Assembly (NCBI RefSeq): GCF_030272615.1
Contig: NC_081410.1
Location: 141,013,349 to 141,077,348, forward strand
Length of the DNA stretch: 64,000 nt
Reading direction: 5' to 3'
Source of the DNA: Cryptomeria japonica
Lineage: Eukaryota > Streptophyta > Pinopsida > Cupressales > Cupressaceae
The notes beneath the pieces were generated by a model. It did not search any database and was not told where the DNA came from. It worked only from the letters and a program-made list of their open reading frames with translations. Made by a program: the position numbers and the translations under genes. Below, one piece after another: positions 35,405-45,700 of this stretch. Position 1 is the first letter of the stretch; each line of letters begins with the position of its first letter.

Positions 35405-37232
35405 TCACTCGGATCTCGACTGTTGCATCTGGGTATAACTGAGAGCTCGCTGACTGAATGGCACAACCTGCTCATATAAACCTTGCCAATACTCTATCTC
35501 AGCCTGCGCTCGCCGAAACTGCCTCATAGTCTCCCCTGATGGACCCTGTGCTCCTGCTCGGACTCTCTCCTGCAGCTCCGCCAATCTCTCCACCGCCGTA
35601 TCTCTCTCCCGTAGCACCACTGTCAGCTCTGCCTCACGTGCAAATAGCTGCACATCTCTAGCTGCTACCTCCGCCTCTAATCTCTCTACTCGGGTCTGCA
35701 AATAACCTATCATGTGCTCCTGCAGATCCCCAGTAGCTCCCTCCCCCATGTCCATGGCTGCTGCACCTGTATCACCCCCACCACTAGGTCCCTCCCCTGC
35801 ACCACCCTCCCCTACACCTGTCTCCATCGGGATCTCTCTCTCCATCCCCCTCCCACTCAGCTGCACTCCTCCCTGCATCAAAGGTCCCTGTGATATCTGC
35901 AGAGGTAGTCCACCTCTCCCTCTCCGCTGCCTCGGCATCCCCAAACCTCCTCCACCTCCTCCTCGACCTCCTCCACCTCCTCCTCCACCTCCATCTCCTC
36001 CACCACCTCCATCTCCACCTCCTCCTCCTCCTCCTCCTCCTCCTTGACCTCCTGCTCTCCGTCCTCGTTCCCGTCCCCTCTCATCCTCAAATACTGGGAT
36101 CGGGTGTGCCGCCCGATACTGTGTATACTTTGCTGTAACCCCTGCATCCACGAACCTCGGTCGTAAGTCCCATGGCCTCGCCTGCAGTGTCCGGAACTCT
36201 GCCAGTGCCTGATCATACGGTAGCACTGGACCCCATGCATACCGCTCTCGGATCACTCGTGCATACTCCCCTGATCCGCTAGGTAGTCCCTGCTGCCGTC
36301 CAAACTGCCTCATCACCCATCCTGGAACCTGTCTCTCCACATGATAAGAGGTCCTCCTAATGAGGAATCAGGTCATGAAGCAATACGGTAGTGCCTTTGC
36401 ATCATCCTCCCATGGTTCACACTCTAAGTATGGCCGCCAGATCACTGCATCTAGGTCATCCAATGCCCGCCGCCACCACTCTAACTTCCCCAAGTGGGGC
36501 TGACTCGTCATGCCACTATACATAAACATGTATGGCTGGTCCACGGCTCGAAATCTGAGACTCACCGATCGAGTCACTGGTAGGTGCTCCCATGCCCACT
36601 GCTAGCGATCCCCGCCCTCTGTACACTACCTCGTGTAACTCCTGATACATGTGCGCTAACACGCACGGCCCCCAGGCATATCGGGTCCCCTCAGTCACCA
36701 TCATCTCTATCACCTGTCCCCATCCCACCGCCAATCCATGTGACCGCCTGTCGGGACACAGAAGTCCTCCGACGATCCCTGACAATACTGCTGGAAGGGG
36801 CTCATATAGTGCCGCTATATCCTCCCATGCGATCGAGCCATCATCGATGTATACATCCTCATCAAATATCCGCTGACAAGACATTGTCCCCTAGGATCTA
36901 TCATATGTCACCAGCTGCCCCCGAATCGAAATCCGAAGGATACGCCACACGTCCTCTAAAGTCACCGTCATCTCTCCCTGAGCTAGATGGAATGTGCACG
37001 TCTCACTGTGCCATCGCTCTGCCAATGCTGTGATCAGGCCGTGATTCATCCGAATCACGGGCATATGCATTACCTCGTAGAGGCCAGTAGCTGCAATACA
37101 GTCTATCTCTATCTGTGTCAACCGATCTCGCAATCCCTGTGTCGCGGGGTGGCGCTCGCGTAACTGCAACACGCGCAGATCCTCCTGCACATCGACATTC
37201 ATCACAATCACCATCAGTTGTTTTGTTATCAA
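35405..37232 (-). pseudogene. Antisense plant-mobile-domain (PMD) protein gene carried by D
   Basis: From ATG 37232 the minus strand reads a PMD protein. Matching blocks are GLYEV...HGLITALAERWHSET, GEMTVTLEDVWRILRI, VGGLLCPDRRSHGLAVGW, YAWGPCVLAHMYQELHE, then QWAWEHLPVTRSVSLRF in another frame, WWRRALDDLD and VPGWVMRQFGRQQGLPSGSG. PMD proteins (MAIN/MAIL family) are nuclear plant proteins linked to silencing and development, and the domain is known from both host genes and transposons. A Gly-rich run and a C-terminal coiled coil (YLQTRVERLEAEVAAR...ERLAELQERV) follow. Breaks are a TAG at 36891, one frameshift near 36600 and a TGA at 36368. The region is GC-richer than its surroundings, as expected for captured host coding sequence. 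The domain call is strong; the function in D is unknown. Confidence 0.8.
35938..36055 (-). repeat. Trinucleotide-rich tract encoding poly-Gly in the PMD gene
   Basis: A near-continuous (CCT)n/(CCA)n tract on the plus strand reads as GGA/GGT/AGG codons on the minus strand, giving runs of up to ten Gly broken by Asp and Arg. The plus-strand Pro-rich frame over it (35712-36047) is a shadow. Length changes by multiples of three would preserve the frame. Confidence 0.8.
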
Positions 37233-37473
37233 ACTTTCTTAAGTTTAAACCTAGACTATCATTAGATACTTTGATCAAGTATCTTCGGGTCTCAACAGGT
37301 AAGCAATCATGGCTGCCTAGACTTCAACAGGCATTTCTCCTAACAAATGACCTAAGTCTCATCAGGCTGCTATGGTTCAAAACAACTCCCACTTCACCTC
37401 GCCATCCATCAATCGTTAGGCATCAGGAGATTTATTTTGTCCAAAACTGGGGCATCTCGTTATCCTAGGGCAA

Positions 37474-37760
37474 AAGCGCTATTTTATCTACAATAGTGCT
37501 AAATATACACAATAGCGCTACAACCACATCAATAGCGCTCAAACAAGACTACAATAGTGCTACCAAACCAAAAGTGCTAAATCCGCTATACCATAGCACT
37601 ATTACAGGTCAATAGCGCTCAATTACCCCCGCGATAGCGCTAATTTATCAAAAGCGCTCAAACTTATATACACTAGCGCTAATGCATGCAAAAGCGCTCA
37701 AACTAGCCTCCAATAGCGCTATTGCGGTACAATAGCGCTAATTCATGGAGCAAAAGCGCT
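37474..37760 (-). repeat. AGCGCTATTG array upstream of the antisense PMD gene
   Basis: On the plus strand there are about 15-17 variants of CAATAGCGCT (also AAAGCGCT, AATAGTGCT), roughly every 15-25 nt. They are in opposite orientation to the array at 22515-22780. Read along the antisense transcript they are AGCGCTATTG, as in the sense leader. The array lies about 240 nt upstream of the PMD ATG. Confidence 0.8.
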
Positions 37761-38330
37761 AAAACCATTGTTCCAACGCTCTTGCTCCAACTTGATTTGG
37801 ACTCAGCTAAAACCATATTAAAAATGCATGAAAAGACAGTTTTTGAATTTGCGTACCGCTGGTCCATAGTCGGCTGGGCGCTAGAATCGTCGCACTCGCT
37901 CAAATCAGTGCTCGGTGATCGGAAACGGCATCGTAGCTCCTCCTTGCTCCTCCAAATGTCACTATCAGAGCTCTCGTTTTCAACTGGTCGCGGTCACAAA
38001 TGATCCTATTTTCACCCCTTTCACCCCATTTATACCCCCTGCCGTCACCGTAACTTCGCCCCGCTCATCGCTGTGGTCCCCGTGAACTTCCTGAGCCCTC
38101 CATTTCTCCATGTTTCCCCTAATTTTTTCTATTTTTCCCCAGTATACCTAACTTCTTCTCTTCTACCACCCTGCCAATTTTCATTCTTTTTCGAGAGATC
38201 GCCCATTTTTTCGAAAATTTTCGGCCCATCTCTCGAGGGGGCATACCACCCATTAAATTTACATTTTATGGGGCATTTCTTCACACCAGTTTTTCTTTCT
38301 TTGAAACAATGCAATAAACCGCACCGTCTC
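37761..38330. other. Putative antisense promoter and spacer of D
   Basis: No coding motif is visible. The minus strand has TATAAATG at 38027-38034, about 800 bp upstream of the PMD ATG and about 270 bp upstream of the array. This is the expected place for a promoter driving the antisense transcript. The region has a more mixed base composition than the AT-rich spacer. Confidence 0.45.
38027..38034 (-). promoter_or_regulatory. Candidate TATA box for the antisense PMD transcript
   Basis: The minus strand reads GGGTATAAATGGGG. It is placed so that a transcript starting about 30 nt downstream would contain the AGCGCTATTG array and then the PMD ORF. It is supported only by motif and position. Confidence 0.4.
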
Positions 38331-38343
38331 AAAGAGGGGCAAA
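38331..38343 (+). other. Polypurine tract of element D
   Basis: AAAGAGGGGCAAA lies immediately before the 3' LTR start at 38344. It has one pyrimidine but the right position and composition for the plus-strand primer. Confidence 0.7.
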
Positions 38344-39725
38344 TGTAGTCACACAAATCTGTCCATTTTAATTAAATGAATATTTTGTATTTATTTGATT
38401 AAAAATCCACTAGCCATTAGTTAATTAAATAAATATTTAATTAATGCATCCCCAAACATTCTTCTATTAATTAAATAAATTATTCAATTTATTTTAATTA
38501 ATTCATTAAACCAAATACAAATCAATTAAATAAATAAAATCTATTTATTTAATTAAATCCCCCTATTCCTCTTTTAAATAAATTAAATAAAATATTTATT
38601 TAAATCATTATCCCCACCCCACTTGCATTTTCCTACAAATGCAACTTGCACATATTTTGGAATAAATGAATTTTTATTTTAATAAAATCCTATTTTCCCT
38701 CACCCACCAAATCCACTTGCAAACCTAATCCCCTTCTAGATTCTTCTAACCCCTTCTTAATTAACTTAATCCATCCCCTAATTATTGTCACATTCCTAAG
38801 CAAAATGGAGTCACTTCTCAAAGACTCCAAAGTCTTTGAAAAGCATTTAATGCTTTGTGTGTTCAACAAATTAACCCCCAAAGTCTTCCAAGACCACTAA
38901 TGGCTCTTACATGACCATTTATGGCTCTTACATAACCATTTATGGTTATTTCAATCTTGTCTCCCCAAACATTTATTGTTTTGACCATATTCATCCATTT
39001 CACATTTGCACAAGATTTTATCCATTGGATAAAAGCTTTATTCTTTGAATAAAGAGTTTATTCATTCAACCAACCTTGACTCTAAATCTCAAAGTCATGT
39101 CAGGTATTTAATGCTTATTCCCTCTCCTCTCAACCTATCTCACATTGACACTTGTCATCCTGGGATTGGGTTGAAAGCCCTCACATGGATTTGAAATCAT
39201 TCAATCCTGACCCTTGTTGAGATTACTCAATCTCAACCATCCATTGCTCCATTTTTCCTATAAATAGAGCCCATTCCTTCATAATCCAGATCCTGAAAAA
39301 CTTGTAAGCATTTAGACTATAGCCATTTTAGAGAGCATTTAGCATAGCATAACTAAAATCTTGTCTTTTTGGTAAAATCAATCATTTTAGCATTAAAAAA
39401 ATAGCTTTTCATTTCATGTTTGGAGCTATTCTACAAATCTCAATCCTCCATAAGCATCCATAGTGCAAAAAGCTGCTGAGAGCTACACTATTTTGGAACT
39501 TGGAGAGGAGAGGAACAAGGGAGAAGGAGCTAATATCATGCTAAGAGATAGTTGGAGATGTCTCATTGTCTTTACTTCTTTAGTTAAAATCATTAGCATG
39601 TTTTTAGTGTCTCTCTTGGAATGCCTTCATATGTTTTAGTTTTTGATTGACTAACGCTAATACTTTGTGTGTTTTTGTGTTGTTTGATCTTAGATTAAAA
39701 CCTTGTGCCATTTAGGAGGGCATCA
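38344..39725 (+). mobile_element. 3' LTR of gypsy element D (1382 bp)
   Basis: It matches 21034-22415 at an offset of 17,310 with ten substitutions, five of them C/T transitions, and no gaps. It is followed by the right TSD CTTAT at 39726-39730. Confidence 0.95.
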
Positions 39726-39730
39726 CTTAT

Positions 39731-40115
39731 ATTTGCATTCAACTGAAATAGGCTACCTTTGGTCTGCATACCGGTGGCCATCAATTCATCATTCTTTCCT
39801 TTGATTTTGCATGCTCCATTTTTGAATTCCAGAGTGAGTCCATTGTCATTTAGCTGGGCAACACTCAATAAATTGTGTCTGAAACCTTCCACCCAATACA
39901 CATTGTCAACACTGCTCTTTCCATTCAGAGAGATGGACCCTCTTCCTTTAACCATACGTGGTGCATCATTACCAAAATGAACCACACCACCATCATATTC
40001 TTCCAAGGATAGAAACTTGCTCCGGTCACCAGTCATATGGTGAGAACAACCACTGTCAATATTCCACTCATTGGAATTATCAAAGCAGGAGACAAGAGCC
40101 TTCTTGTCTGACACA
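39731..40115 (-). pseudogene. pol: Element C protease and gag-pre-integrase start
   Basis: The minus strand reads EWNIDSGCSHHMTGDRSKF, the copia aspartic protease with an intact DSG. YDGGVVHFGND, YWVEGFRHNLLSVAQL and MQTKGSLFQLNANIS follow, where element D interrupts it. Reading resumes at 21028 with CLMAKFDDSWIWHRRLCH. The protease would cut the copia polyprotein in the particle. The visible frame runs 36 bp into the D LTR, which is an accident of the insertion. Confidence 0.87.
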
Positions 40116-40240
40116 TCTTCCTTTACTGCAACAAATGCAATATCTTCATTCTCTTCATCTTCTGATTCCTCATCTGTGACACCTTCATCAACTGCAACAA
40201 AACAGTTTCTGCAGTGTCCTCCTTTGAATTTCTTGAACCT

Positions 40241-40829
40241 CTACGATTTGTCCTTGCTATCACCATTAGGACACTTTATAGCAATATGTCCTATCTGATT
40301 ACAAGAAAAGCAGCAACCCTTATTCTTGTCTATTGATCTCAACTCCTGAATAACAGCAACCCTTATTGCATAGACCAGTAATAAGGATCTCAGAACTTTT
40401 CTTACCACTTGCGCTCTTGATATCTCCAACAATAATTTTGATCCTTATTCCATACTATTGAATGGTTTCACCTTCAACCATCCACATGTCTTCAAACTTC
40501 CCTCTAAGGATTTCTTCCTTAGCTTGTTTTACATGCTCATCACCGCCATAGATATTCTCAAGAGTGTCCCATACTTCTTTGGGATTATCTTTATCCTGGA
40601 CATCAATAAACTCAATGTCAGATAAGCTACTGATTAGGGCTTCCATGACTTGCCCATTCTCCTATATTTCTCTCTTTTGATCATCGGTGAGAGTGCCGGT
40701 AGGAATAACAAAAACATTCTCAACATAGCTCCAGTGTTGAGCACCCATGCTTCTAATGTAAATCTTCATTCTGTCCTTCGAAATTTTGAAGTTATCTTTG
40801 TTGAACTTTGGACCTTCTCTCTTCATCAT
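40241..40829 (-). pseudogene. gag: Element C copia gag
   Basis: The minus-strand ATG is near 40829, about 60 nt after the PBS. The fragment includes MEALISSLSDIEFIDVQDKD, WDTLENIYGGDEHVKQAKEE and FEDMWMVEGETIQ, a gag domain closely related to that of element H (57443-57814). A complete zinc knuckle CFSCNQIGHIAIKC lies at about 40265-40310. The stop near 40647 and frame changes near 40440 break the gene. The central gag is shorter than in H, so an internal deletion around 40330-40450 is possible. Confidence 0.8.
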
Positions 40830-40886
40830 TATAATAGGATCTTTCCCTCAAACAGTTAAGCTTACAACATAGAGGACCTGGAGGAT

Positions 40887-40898
40887 GCTCTGATACCA
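40887..40898 (-). other. Primer-binding site of element C (tRNA-iMet)
   Basis: The minus strand reads TGGTATCAGAGC, a perfect initiator-Met site, 2 nt from the 5' LTR end at 40901. Confidence 0.88.
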
Positions 40899-40900
40899 AT

Positions 40901-42404
40901 TGATAAGTCAATGATGAACAATAAGTACCAAACCGGTACTGAGAGGGGGGGGGGGTGAATCAATACAGTCACAAAATCTTTTTCTCGAGCCGGTTTGACT
41001 GCAAACACTGCAAATGTCTGATAGACAGTAACACCGGTCTGAAACATAATGCAACCGGTAAGGCTAGGAATGACTGTGACAAGCGTTAACCGGTTAATCA
41101 CTTAGTTTTCCACTCAACTTAATACTACACTTCCATTTCACCCTTATGCATGAATAGGTAATCTATCATCAGAAATATAATAACAGCTAACTCAACATGG
41201 TTTACCTTTAGACACAAATCACTTAAATCAACACATGAAAAATACTATACATGACACATAGATTTTTCACGTGGAAACCCAAATGGGAAAAACCACAGTG
41301 GGGATGAATACCCACAAGCTGCTTTTGAACTCTTTAGAAGTCCACTCTATTATGAGCCTAGTCTAGTTAAAGACTATTACAACAAGTTCTCCTAGGAACC
41401 GATCCTATTAGAGATCACCCAGTTAAGGGTTAAACCCTGTTAGAGGTTACCTTATTAGGGGATTTCAAGAACTCAATTAGTTTGAGACACCCTGTTAAAG
41501 GATTTACAGCAAGCTTATTAAAGCTACCCGGTTAAGGGATTTTCCAACTATTGAAGTGGTTAAAGATCAACAGGTATTACAATGATCTAATAATAGCACT
41601 CAATGCCTAATGCAGATCTGCTTAAGTTCCTTCCTTCTGCACACACACTGCAGGAATCAATCCTCTTATCTCATCTGGTCTGGCAAGAATCACATATCTC
41701 TTCACTTAGATACACACACACCATTTGCCAACAACCTCAGAAAGAAACACAACATCGACCTTATAGGAAACAGATAGGTCGGTAGCATAAACCCTAAACC
41801 CTAAACATTTAGGTTAAGCAATTCAGGCGGTTCAATCCTGGCCATTGAACACTTTGCATTTGAATACAAAAGTCTTGAACATATCTCAAGACATTGTCCA
41901 TCGTTCATTCTTCACCGTTTTCATGTTGGCTTGTAACCCATCACACGTTCTCCACTGTTTATAGGGACTTCGCACATTCCTAAGGTAGATAGGATCAATC
42001 TCCTTCAAGCAAGAATCTTTATGAGCTCAAGTTGATGTGGCAACATGATCGAATCTTCATTACAATGCTAACTCATCACACAATGTCATCAGTTGAGTCA
42101 CACAGACTTGGAACACTTCAACTGGAACCTCTTAGGCTAAGACTACCAACCGATAGTCATATCATGTTAAGTCTTCATAGAGAACATTCTGTATGCCGGT
42201 TTACATCTCATCATACCGGTTCTCTTGGAAAAACATACCACTTCACCTATTGCTCAATATACCGGTTTATACCACTATACCAGTTCACTGCTTTGCACAT
42301 ATACTGGTTCACATTTCAGCATTTTTCCGGTTCACTCTCCAACATATTGACATCAATGACAACATAATATCATCATGTCATCATACTCAACACAAATGCC
42401 AACA
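40901..42404 (-). mobile_element. 5' LTR of copia element C (1504 bp)
   Basis: It pairs with 16549-18070. The minus strand begins TGTTGGCATTTGTGTTG at 42404 and ends ...GACTTATCA at 40901. The U3 start holds seven ACCGGTT-like motifs (42197-42338). A telomere-like AAACCCTAAACCCTAAAC occurs near 41790. The G-rich run near 40945-40957 is the complement of the C-rich hairpin loop. Confidence 0.86.
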
Positions 42405-42409
42405 ACTGC

Positions 42410-42494
42410 CGGTGCCATAGGATTGTAAGGTTCCCATCAATGACAATATCTTTAATCACCTACAATTTCTCATTGGAGTGTGCATTTGCCAACA
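42410..42494 (-). mobile_element. 3' LTR of element B, 5' portion
   Basis: It continues the B LTR broken at 16548 and aligns with 48355-48441. On the minus strand it supplies the intact LTR start TGTTGGCAAATGCACACTCC. The other copy at 48441 has CATTGG in place of TGTTGG. Confidence 0.82.
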
Positions 42495-42775
42495 ATATCC
42501 CCCTTTGGCATTGATGGCAACACTCATGAGAAAAAGCCAAAATGTGTATCCAAAAATGTTGTCCAAAACTATCTTACCAAAACTATCAAAACTGTGTGTT
42601 CCCCCTAAGCAGATGATCTCTTCTGTCGAACATTTTTCTTATCCTTATTTCTTTTTCTCATCCTCTACTACTCCCCTTTTGGAATCAATGACAAAGGTTG
42701 TCATTCAATATCAATTGAGTGTAGTTCCTATCATGATCCCTGTAACTGGTTGGTTATGATCTGATATAAATCTGC
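42495..42775 (-). other. Element B 3' untranslated region and polypurine tract
   Basis: The minus strand reads GCCAAAGGGGGATAT directly before the LTR start, a good PPT at 42495-42509. The rest, up to the end of ORF2, has no recognisable feature. Confidence 0.65.
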
Positions 42776-45700
42776 TCAGGCAACATTCAAACTATTGTAG
42801 AATCTCTCACTGTCTTTCAGTGCTGCTTCAGTCCTCTGACTTGTACTGGTGAGAAAGTGTATTTTCTCTTCCGGTGTCTTAAGTCCTCGAACAAGAGCCT
42901 CAAAAATCTCTTTTCTCAAAGAGATGAGGATATCCAGTTTAGGACTTAGTCTGCACTTCAGTTCTTTTGCCTTAAACCTTAATCTTTCCTTATCTTTTTC
43001 ATTTTTTTCTATTTTCTCTTCAAATCCGTTAATTTCCTATTCTACTACCGATATTGAATCCGATGAACCTATCAAGTTGTCACCAATATCATTGATTTCA
43101 TTTTGAGCTATGCTGATCTCTTTATCTATATCTTTTATCAAAATGTTTGTTTTGCATGTATCTCTGTATATGTTTTGCATGTATCTCTGTATATGTTTTG
43201 CATGTATCTCTGTATAGTTTCTTAAGTCAAAAATTGTCTTGCCTAGTACTGGTAATAAGGTATCCATATGTTCGTTATTTTTCTTGACTGTCTCCTCAAA
43301 GAATTTTTCGTTCTCTTTATTCATTTTCTCTTTGAATGTCTCCTCATTGATTTGATCAATTGTTAGTAGGTTGTCGGTTATGTACTTAGACAATGTGTCT
43401 AATTGGCTCAATCAATCTTTATTCTCTATATTACACTCAGGTGCTATCAATTTCAAAATTGGTAAAGTGTCATCTATAGCCTTATATGCTAGTGCATTAT
43501 AGTCTATTATTTTCTTGATAGAATCTAGTAATACCTCTGTCACATTGGTTGCTCTAAATTCAGTCATAGAGGTTCCGGATGACTGTCCAACTATCGTCAC
43601 AATCCGTTAGTGGTAGTAATAGCTTTACTTTCCTCTTTCTTTGGAGGATCAATTTGTGTCTACATTTCCACTACCAAAGGTTTAGGTTTATCAAATGTAG
43701 CCAATGGCATTGTTTGTGTATGTACCTATGAATCCTGTTTCTCTACCTGTTTCTCTATGTGTGTCTTTGTCGGTTTCTCCATGCTCTCTAATGATGGTTT
43801 CTCTGATGGTGCCTCTGTATTGTCTACTACCGGTGACTCAGTAGGTTTTTCAGTCTCATTGGTTTCCGGTTGCCCAGTAGATACATCAGTATGTATACTT
43901 GTGGTATCTACCTTTCTTGTATCCGTTGTCTGTTCAATTTGTTGCTCATTCCCAATTTCAATGTCTTCAACTATATCTTCAGCATTTGTTTCAACTATTG
44001 TGTCTTCTACTGGTGGCTCAGTTGTCACATCTCTTTTCTCACTTGATTCCTTATCAACCACAATGTTTACTTCTTGTATATCGATATTCATTATGTACAA
44101 CACTTCTTAATCAGGATTTGTATCTTCATGTGTTGTCTCCATACTCTCTGTTGCCGGTGGAGTATCAGAAGGAGGTGCTGGTGGAGTATTAGAGGAAGGC
44201 AGGGGTAAGTTATCTGTCACCTTTATGCTCGGGCATTCACCTACCTTGTCCTTTTCTTTTTGATAGAATTTAAAAGTCTTTGGTCTCTTAAGCTCTTCTT
44301 GTTTCTCTTTTTAAACAAAGAATATATCCCACTTGTCTTCAGTTTCTTCTGATATTTCATTTACTCTACCTACCATCAGTGCTACATGCTGGTGACCAGT
44401 TGAGAATACTATCCTATTAGCCTCACTGATTAACTCATCAATCTCTTGAGCTGAGTTCACTGCATGAACTACAAGTAGTTTTTCTATTTTGATCTTTTTA
44501 TCTAATTCCACAATTGCTACCCTTCTATCTTCTAATCTTCTGTACAATTCATTGGGTATATCATCTACAACTTCCATCAAAAATTTCTTATAAATATCAA
44601 GATGTAAAATAACACTATTTTCTATACTTTCTTTTTCATCATTCGATAGTGTGTTATACAACTTGCTGATGTTAGTCAATTTGCCATCTCCAGTTATCTC
44701 ACTCAAAATTTTGTCAAGGGGAGGAACAACTTGTTTTTGTTTGTTCTTCTTTGGTGTCAACTTCCTTGCTAGAGGCCTAACTCCCTGTTGTTTCTGTCTT
44801 GTTATTATTGGTGTAGGAGCAAGTGCCGGTGAGGGTTTTCTTTTTCTCTCTACCCTTTTGAATTTTGCTGGTGTCTCACTGTCAAAGGAGGTAGCAGCCG
44901 GTGAAAGATGTGTTTCCGGTTGTAGTCCCTCTAAGTCACTCTCCTTAATACCAGTTTTATTTAATACATCCTCTTTGATAGCTTTAGCCTGCCTTGTTCC
45001 TTTCCTAACTATCTGCTCAGTTTTCTTTATTCTTTTCTGAGATTGAATACCGCTTTCAATTGTTTTAGCATTACCAAATCATTTTTCTGTCAGTTCTTTA
45101 GGGGCTTCTAAGAGGGCTTTTACATAAGTTTCAATTATATTCTCACCCGCCTCATTTCCCATTTTAGTAACTCAAATAGTCCTTGGGACCACTGCCTCCA
45201 TCCAGATTTCATCTTTCTTAATTACAAAGCATATCTCCTTTTGATATTTGTCAACAATAGCTTGAGATAGCCTTATCCTAGTTTTCATTCTAGTCTTTAG
45301 TGTTTGAAAATGTTCATTTATAATCTTTTCTTTGTCGTCTCCCATGTTGTTGAGTATGTCCAGAAGTTGTTTTCCTACCGGTATGTCAAAACCAAAATCC
45401 TTTCTTCCAATATCGGAAACTAGCTTGGTAATATATAACATTAAACATACAAGCAGGTTGCCAAATCTAAATCTACCTTTCATATTACATTTTATCTTCC
45501 CCAGATTGTCTATCAGTTCATCTTTCAACCATTCGCAAATATTAATTTTTTCATTGTTGTTTACCATGTCATAGGCACTTTTGATACATAAGCTAGAAAT
45601 AGAGTTTAATCTGTTGGCATGTGTAACCTTGTATCCAAGAATCATGCTTATGAACCTTATGTTGATATCCTTAACATCATTTACTCTTAGGGATCTCTTA

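Larger units (their letters stand above)
21034..39725 (+). mobile_element. Ty3-gypsy element D, Tat-type, plus strand (18,692 bp)
   Basis: The LTRs are 21034-22415 and 38344-39725, each 1382 bp with 10 substitutions and no indels by eye, flanked by perfect CTTAT TSDs. The internal order is tRNA-Trp PBS, 2.7-kb leader, gag-protease with a G-patch-like tail, then pol with RT, RNase H, a second RNase H and integrase. A long 3' region follows with an antisense plant-mobile-domain gene. RT before integrase identifies Ty3-gypsy. The second RNase H, the great size and the antisense ORF match the Tat group (Ogre/Retand type). It is the youngest element here but carries several in-frame stops. Confidence 0.93.
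16549..42404 (-). mobile_element. Ty1-copia element C, minus strand, containing gypsy D
   Basis: The LTRs are 16549-18070 (3') and 40901-42404 (5'). The flanks are CCTGC (16544-16548) and ACTGC (42405-42409), 4 of 5 matching. The PBS is at 40887-40898 and a PPT-like purine run is at 18071-18083. The copia order gag-PR-INT-RT-RH reads from 40829 down to 18353, interrupted by element D at 21034-39725. Without D it is about 7.2 kb. The first 200 bp of the LTRs differ at about 18 positions by eye. Confidence 0.87.

Noticed and set aside
35712-36047. Plus-strand Pro-rich 111-codon ORF
   Set aside because: It is the complement of the poly-Gly tract of the antisense PMD gene, so it is a shadow.
43610-44110. 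A 166-codon plus-strand Ser/Cys/Val-rich ORF
   Set aside because: It is the reverse shadow of the acidic Thr/Pro-rich part of element B ORF2.
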